Source: Aliivibrio finisterrensis_A | GTDB lineage: Bacteria; Pseudomonadota; Gammaproteobacteria; Enterobacterales; Vibrionaceae | Assembly (NCBI RefSeq): GCF_004167675.1 | Contig: NZ_SEZQ01000020.1 | Strand: one strand, 5' to 3' | Length of the DNA stretch: 64,000 nt | Shown here: positions 59,785-64,000 of the stretch, in pieces | Layout: each line of letters begins with the position of its first letter | Position numbering within the stretch: position 1 is the first letter of the stretch | Translations under genes and position numbers: made by a program | Notes under the pieces: generated by a model | What the model saw: the letters and a program-made list of their open reading frames with translations, nothing else | The model's database searches: none | Told to the model about the DNA's origin: nothing

Positions 59785-61710
59785 ATGACATTATATAAAC
59801 AGCTAGTTTCATGGATGACAGTTGTCTTTTTACTATTGATGATTTCTGTCTTTGCGATAGAGTTTCGCAATACACAAACTTTTTTAGAAAACCAACAGCG
59901 TTCAGAGGTGAACAACTCCATAAATACAGTTGGCTTAGCTCTTGCTCCATATCTAGAAAATGAAGATAAAGTGGCTGCTGAGTCGGTAATTAATGCTCTA
60001 TTTGATGGTAGTTATTATTCGGCGGTACGTTTAACTCTATTTAATACTGATGATGAAATTGTACGTGTTTACCCTATTACTATAGATAGCGTACCTAAAT
60101 GGTTTTCTGACTTACACTTATTTAGAACCATTTCAGAAAGCCGCATTATCACGAGTGGTTGGTTACAATTAGCTGAAGTCGAGATTGTGACTCACCCTGG
60201 TTATGCGTATCAACAACTCTGGAATGCGTTAACGCAACTTGCGACGACCTTTCTTATCGTTATTGCATTAGGGATTATTATTATCTCTATTGTTGTAAAA
60301 CGAGCTTTATCACCTTTGCAATCTATCATCATTAAAATGAAGCAAGTGGCTGAAAATAATTTTAGTGGCGAATTACAACAGCCGAAAACAAAAGATCTTG
60401 AAGCGGTTATTAATGGCATTAATTCAATGTCTGCCCAAATAGCACAAAGCTTTCAATCACAAGCAAAAGAAGCTGAAAAACTAAGAGACAAGGTTTACCT
60501 TGATCCTATCTCTGGATTAGGTAATCGTGCTTTTTTTATGGCTCAATTAAATACATGGTTAGCTGAATCAGCAAAGGGAGGGGTTGCCTTATTCAGAGTT
60601 AACTTTATTAATAAAGTCTACGAAGAAGAAGGTTATGAAGCGGGTGATGCTAAAGTTAAAGAGTTGTCTGATTTATTGAAAGTAACTTTGCCATCAACGA
60701 ATGTAATTTTGACTCGTGTAAACGCTTGTGAATTTGGTTTTATCTTTCCAAGTATTGAAGAAGAAGAATTAAAAATAGCGGCAGATAACATTATTGCTTA
60801 TACACAAGACATAAAGGGTGATCCAACCGCAACGGCACCTATTGATGCTGATTTAGGGGTTGTGTTTAATGAATCAAGAAAGACAACGACAGATATATTA
60901 TCTTTGGCGGATAACGCATTAACTCAAGCGCATTCGCATCCTGAGTTACCTTACGGTTATATTGCAGATGAAAGCGCACATGAATTAATGGGTAAACAGC
61001 AATGGAAGCAGTTTGTGGATGAAGCGATTAATGAACATTTATTTGATTTCACATTGCAGTTAGCTACAACTCATCTTGGGGCTGTCTTTCATCAAGAAGT
61101 TTTTTCTGCTATCGAAAAAGACAATCAACGTTACTCGGCTAATCAATATCTCCTTGCATTAGATCAGCTTAACGAGACAACACCGTTTGACCAATTTGTT
61201 ATTCGAACCATGATCGAACGAATTATTGCCGAAGAGATAACACAACCAGTTGCAATAAACTTAGCGAATAGAAGTATAGAGAATCCAAGTTTTGTTCGTT
61301 GGTTAACTAATACGTTAAGAAAAAATAAGTCGATTGCTTCTTTATTACATTTTGAAATTCAAGAAACGTCTTTTATCGAAAATGAAGATCATACGGCGTT
61401 GCTATGTAATGTTATTCGCTCTTTTGGTGCCGAATTTGGTGTTGATAACTTTGGCCGAAATTTTGAATCACTTGAATATCTTAAAGTATTTAGACCTAAA
61501 TATGTGAAGTTAGATTACTTATTTACTCATCAGTTAAATGATGAAAAACAGCGTTACATTTTAGCGTCAATTTCAAGAACGGCACAAAATTTAGGAATTA
61601 CAACAATCGCATCACGAGTTGAAAATAAAGAGCAATTAGAGTTGCTTTCAGAGCATAATGTGGATGTTTTCCAAGGCTTTTTTATCAATGAAAAAGTAAA
61701 AGGTAAATAG
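59785..61710 (+). CDS. lapD: LapD: c-di-GMP receptor with degenerate GGDEF and EAL domains
   Basis: The 641-residue inner membrane receptor sequesters LapG when bound to c-di-GMP. It has two membrane helices (about 12-28 and 147-167) around a periplasmic LapG-binding domain with GWLQLAEVEIVTHPGYAYQQ, then HAMP (VVKRALSPLQSIIIKMKQVA), a GGDEF-like domain with the signature reduced to NACEF, and an EAL-like domain whose EAL is HQEVFS. Loss of both catalytic motifs means a sensor, not an enzyme. ATG at 59785 has GAG 7 bases upstream; alternative ATGs at 59770 overlap lapG. Confidence 0.88.
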   Translation: MTLYKQLVSWMTVVFLLLMISVFAIEFRNTQTFLENQQRSEVNNSINTVGLALAPYLENEDKVAAESVINALFDGSYYSAVRLTLFNTDDEIVRVYPITIDSVPKWFSDLHLFRTISESRIITSGWLQLAEVEIVTHPGYAYQQLWNALTQLATTFLIVIALGIIIISIVVKRALSPLQSIIIKMKQVAENNFSGELQQPKTKDLEAVINGINSMSAQIAQSFQSQAKEAEKLRDKVYLDPISGLGNRAFFMAQLNTWLAESAKGGVALFRVNFINKVYEEEGYEAGDAKVKELSDLLKVTLPSTNVILTRVNACEFGFIFPSIEEEELKIAADNIIAYTQDIKGDPTATAPIDADLGVVFNESRKTTTDILSLADNALTQAHSHPELPYGYIADESAHELMGKQQWKQFVDEAINEHLFDFTLQLATTHLGAVFHQEVFSAIEKDNQRYSANQYLLALDQLNETTPFDQFVIRTMIERIIAEEITQPVAINLANRSIENPSFVRWLTNTLRKNKSIASLLHFEIQETSFIENEDHTALLCNVIRSFGAEFGVDNFGRNFESLEYLKVFRPKYVKLDYLFTHQLNDEKQRYILASISRTAQNLGITTIASRVENKEQLELLSEHNVDVFQGFFINEKVKGK

Positions 61711-61711
61711 A

Positions 61712-63826
61712 ATGAAAGATCCCTTATTGCACTCATTGTGTTATGTCGGTCGCTATTACGGCCAAGTTAACTCACCAGAAGCCTTGATTAATGGTTTACC
61801 TTTGCAAGACGGTAAGCTAACGCCTTTTCTTTTTTCTCGAGCAGCAGAGAGAGCGGGTTTAGTTGCGAAAGAGAATCAAGCAGAATTACTGAGAATACCT
61901 AAGCTTGTATTGCCTGCAGTACTCTTGCTTAAAGGAGGTGAGTCTTGTGTTTTGATTGGGTTTGATGCTGAAAACGCTCAAGCTGAAATTATCTCTGAAA
62001 ATTCAGACATGATGCCTATCTCTATTTCTACTGAAGAATTAGAGTCTCAATATATTGGACGTTATTTCTTACTAAAAAAGCAATTTAGATATGATGCTCG
62101 TTCGCCGGAGATCTTAAAAAAACGCGAAGGACATTGGTTCTGGAGTACGCTATTTGAGTCGAAACATATTTATCGAGATGTGTTTATAGCATCTATCCTG
62201 ATTAATATATTTGCTATCGCGACACCTATGTTTACCCGTTTAGTGTACGATAAAGTAGTACCAAACTTGGCATTTGAATCACTATGGGTTTTAGCTTCTG
62301 GTATTTTTGTCGTTTTTGTTTTTGACTTCATATTAAAGTATGTACGAGGCTACTTTATTGATGTCGCCGGGAAAAAGTCCGATGTATTGATCTCTGCTAA
62401 GTTGTTTCAAAAAGTACTGGGGATCCGAATGGAGGCAAGACCTCCCTCTGTAGGAGCCTTTGCAAGGCATCTTCAAGAGTTTGAATCAATAAGGGAGTTT
62501 TTTACGTCCGCTACAATAGCGTCATTGATTGATTTACCTTTTGCGTTGCTCTTTTTATTCGTTATTTACTTAGTAGCAGGTCCAATTGTTTTGGTTCCTA
62601 TTGTTGGTATTGTTTTATTACTTATTCATGCCGCAATCATACAAGGACCATTAAAGAAAACAATTGAAGAAGGCTCAAGACTGGCATCCCAGAAATACGC
62701 GAATTTAATTGAAAGTTTAGTAGGTCTAGAAACATTAAAGCTATTTAATGCACAAAGTCAGTTTCAGTATCGATGGGAAGAAGCCGTCACTCATATTTCT
62801 AATTGGAGTATCAAAAGTCGTCGTATTACAGATTCAATTCAAAATATGGCTGGCTTTGTACAACAAGCAGTAAATATAGGGATGATTATCGTTGGTGTTT
62901 ATCTTATTGCTAATGGTGATTTAACGATGGGTGCTTTAATTGCTTCAACAATGTTGAGTGGTAAGGCAATAGGACCATTAGTGCAAATATCTTTGCTATC
63001 AACAAGATACAACCAAGCTAAATCTTCAATGACTATCATCGAAGAGTTAATGGCTATGCCAGATGAGCAAGAAGAAGATAAGCGTTATATCCATCGACCT
63101 GTTTTACAAGGGAAGATTGAACTTGATAAAGTAAGTTTTAATTATCCAGAATCACAGGTAGCTGCAGTTCGAGATATAAGCCTTACGATTAATCCGGGAG
63201 AGAAAGTTGCTATTATCGGAAGAATAGGCTCAGGAAAAACAACATTAGAACGTCTCATAATGGGCCTGTATCAAGCGACAGCAGGTTCTGTTCGAATAGA
63301 TGATACAGATATCTCCCAACTTCATCACGTGGACGTGAGGCGTAATATAGGCTGTGTACCGCAAGATATTACTCTGTTTTATGGTTCCATCAGGGATAAT
63401 ATTACGTTGGGCCGTGAGCTGTCCGATGATGCTGAAATGATGGATGCTGCCAACCGTGCTGGAGTTACGGCATTTACTCAACAAGATCCAGCAGGTTTAG
63501 AGCGCCAGGTGGGCGAAGGTGGTTTATTATTATCTGGTGGCCAGCGTCAATCCGTTGCGATAGCTCGAGCGTTAATAGGCCGTCCTCCAGTACTATTAAT
63601 GGATGAGCCGACGAGCAGTATGGATAATCGCTCAGAAATGCTGTTTAAAAACCAGTTGTCACATTTAAAGCCGTCTGAAACTTTGATTCTGATAACACAT
63701 AAAACATCAATGCTAGATATTGTTGATCGTATTATTGTTATGGAGAAGGGGCATATTATTGCTGATGGGCCTAAAAATCAGGTTCTAAATGAATTGAAAA
63801 CAGGCAAAGTAAAAGCCGCAAACTAG
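61712..63826 (+). CDS. lapB: LapB: type I secretion ABC transporter with degenerate C39 domain
   Basis: The 704-residue half-transporter exports the adhesin. Its N-terminal C39-like domain (about 1-130) lacks a catalytic cysteine pattern and serves only for substrate binding. Five to six membrane helices follow at about 165-440, then the ATPase with Walker A GRIGSGKTT, signature LLSGGQRQSVAIARAL, Walker B VLLMDEPTSSMD and the switch His in LILITHKTS. It begins one base after the lapD stop, so the four genes form one operon. The adhesin itself must lie outside the window. Confidence 0.9.
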   Translation: MKDPLLHSLCYVGRYYGQVNSPEALINGLPLQDGKLTPFLFSRAAERAGLVAKENQAELLRIPKLVLPAVLLLKGGESCVLIGFDAENAQAEIISENSDMMPISISTEELESQYIGRYFLLKKQFRYDARSPEILKKREGHWFWSTLFESKHIYRDVFIASILINIFAIATPMFTRLVYDKVVPNLAFESLWVLASGIFVVFVFDFILKYVRGYFIDVAGKKSDVLISAKLFQKVLGIRMEARPPSVGAFARHLQEFESIREFFTSATIASLIDLPFALLFLFVIYLVAGPIVLVPIVGIVLLLIHAAIIQGPLKKTIEEGSRLASQKYANLIESLVGLETLKLFNAQSQFQYRWEEAVTHISNWSIKSRRITDSIQNMAGFVQQAVNIGMIIVGVYLIANGDLTMGALIASTMLSGKAIGPLVQISLLSTRYNQAKSSMTIIEELMAMPDEQEEDKRYIHRPVLQGKIELDKVSFNYPESQVAAVRDISLTINPGEKVAIIGRIGSGKTTLERLIMGLYQATAGSVRIDDTDISQLHHVDVRRNIGCVPQDITLFYGSIRDNITLGRELSDDAEMMDAANRAGVTAFTQQDPAGLERQVGEGGLLLSGGQRQSVAIARALIGRPPVLLMDEPTSSMDNRSEMLFKNQLSHLKPSETLILITHKTSMLDIVDRIIVMEKGHIIADGPKNQVLNELKTGKVKAAN

Positions 63827-63846
63827 CTATTATTTATCTCCTAATG

Positions 63847-63878
63847 AAAAGGCAGCCATTTCACTGGCTGCCTTTTTT
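63847..63878 (+). terminator. Terminator of the lap operon
   Basis: AAAAGGCAGCC and GGCTGCCTTTTTT form an 8-11 bp stem with an 8-base loop and a six-T run, 21 bases after the lapB stop. Confidence 0.92.
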
Positions 63879-64000
63879 GTTTGCCCAGCAAAGCTGGCAA
63901 ACCCGTCTGCTTGCAAGAAAGCAGAGTCACCCCGACTAAGGGGAAGACAATCTGAATGGCAAGGGCGTCACTGGCCAACGGTGGGGTCTGAAGGAAGCCA
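63879..64000 (+). mobile_element. Probable 5' part of a group II intron (cut by the window edge)
   Basis: Right after the terminator T run the base composition changes to GC-rich, structured sequence. GTTTGCC-CAGC...GCTGGCAAAC is a near-perfect hairpin at 63879-63902, GTCTGCTT...AAAGCAGA and ACCCCGAC...AGGGGAAG follow, and the sequence reaches GGTGGGGTCTGAAGGAAGCCA. The CTGAAGGAAGC string and the compact paired helices are familiar from domain I of bacterial group II introns. Position directly behind a terminator is typical of IIC introns. The 5' GTGYG is not exact, and the reverse transcriptase is outside the window. Confidence 0.5.

Noticed and set aside
1..64000. CRISPR arrays, tRNA or rRNA genes, intact insertion sequences, prophage genes
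   Set aside because: No regular spacer-repeat pattern, no tRNA cloverleaf or rRNA sequence, and no transposase or phage structural gene was found.

Overview
The window looks like a stretch of the second (small) chromosome of an Aliivibrio species (A. fischeri / logei / wodanis group, Vibrionaceae). The strongest evidence is a complete chromosome-II replication and partition module: the initiator gene rctB (49290-51281, minus), an origin with six ATGATCA sites at a 22-23 bp period and a DnaA box (51.48-51.63 kb), parA2-parB2 (52356-54557), and several parS2 palindromes of the form TTTACA-N-TGTAAA. The base composition is AT-rich, and the gene families (KatA, an AA10 chitin-active LPMO, an M66 protease, a LapBCGD system) suit a chitin-using, host-associated marine gamma-proteobacterium. 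The species call is inference from remembered families; no database search was run.

Layout. 0-12.2 kb: alkylsulfatase with a divergent LysR regulator; a second LysR beside a YdhF-like aldo/keto reductase; the ugpBAEC glycerol-3-phosphate importer with a candidate Pho box; a membrane protein of unknown function; and a Fic protein with a non-canonical catalytic motif and a 14-bp inverted repeat just before its start. 12.4-21.4 kb: a decayed stretch with intact genes (peroxiredoxin-like, EamA transporter, TetR, chemoreceptor, radical SAM) between remnants of three LysR genes, a CatB-like acetyltransferase, a peptide transporter and a crotonase with a rebuilt 5' end. 21.5-37.4 kb: M66 metalloprotease, small proteins, SoxR, an outer membrane barrel, a Gly-zipper lipoprotein, RsgA, a second alkylsulfatase with its own LysR, a DnaQ-type exonuclease, the ABC-F protein YbiT, a PAS chemoreceptor and an AA10 LPMO. 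37.5-49 kb: TrhO, catalase, patatin, exported MsrAB, peptidase T-like protein, a broken DUF4832 lipoprotein gene fused to the tail of a YqhA-like gene, a DUF4344 protein, an S33 peptidase and a RidA protein. 49.3-57.6 kb: rctB, oriCII, parAB2, a MazG-like protein, tmcA and a three-site parS2 cluster. 57.7-63.8 kb: lapC-lapG-lapD-lapB, the c-di-GMP-controlled adhesin export and retention system, without its adhesin. The last 120 bases resemble the 5' part of a group II intron placed directly after the lapB terminator.

How the parts work together. RctB should bind the iterons to fire and limit chromosome II replication, while ParA2/ParB2 act on the parS2 sites. An inverted pair of perfect RctB-type sites lies 4.3 kb from the origin, in the gap between two convergent genes, and a single site lies between them. 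LapD should sense c-di-GMP and hold or release the protease LapG, which would cut an adhesin exported through LapB/LapC. I see no CRISPR array, rRNA, tRNA or intact insertion sequence.
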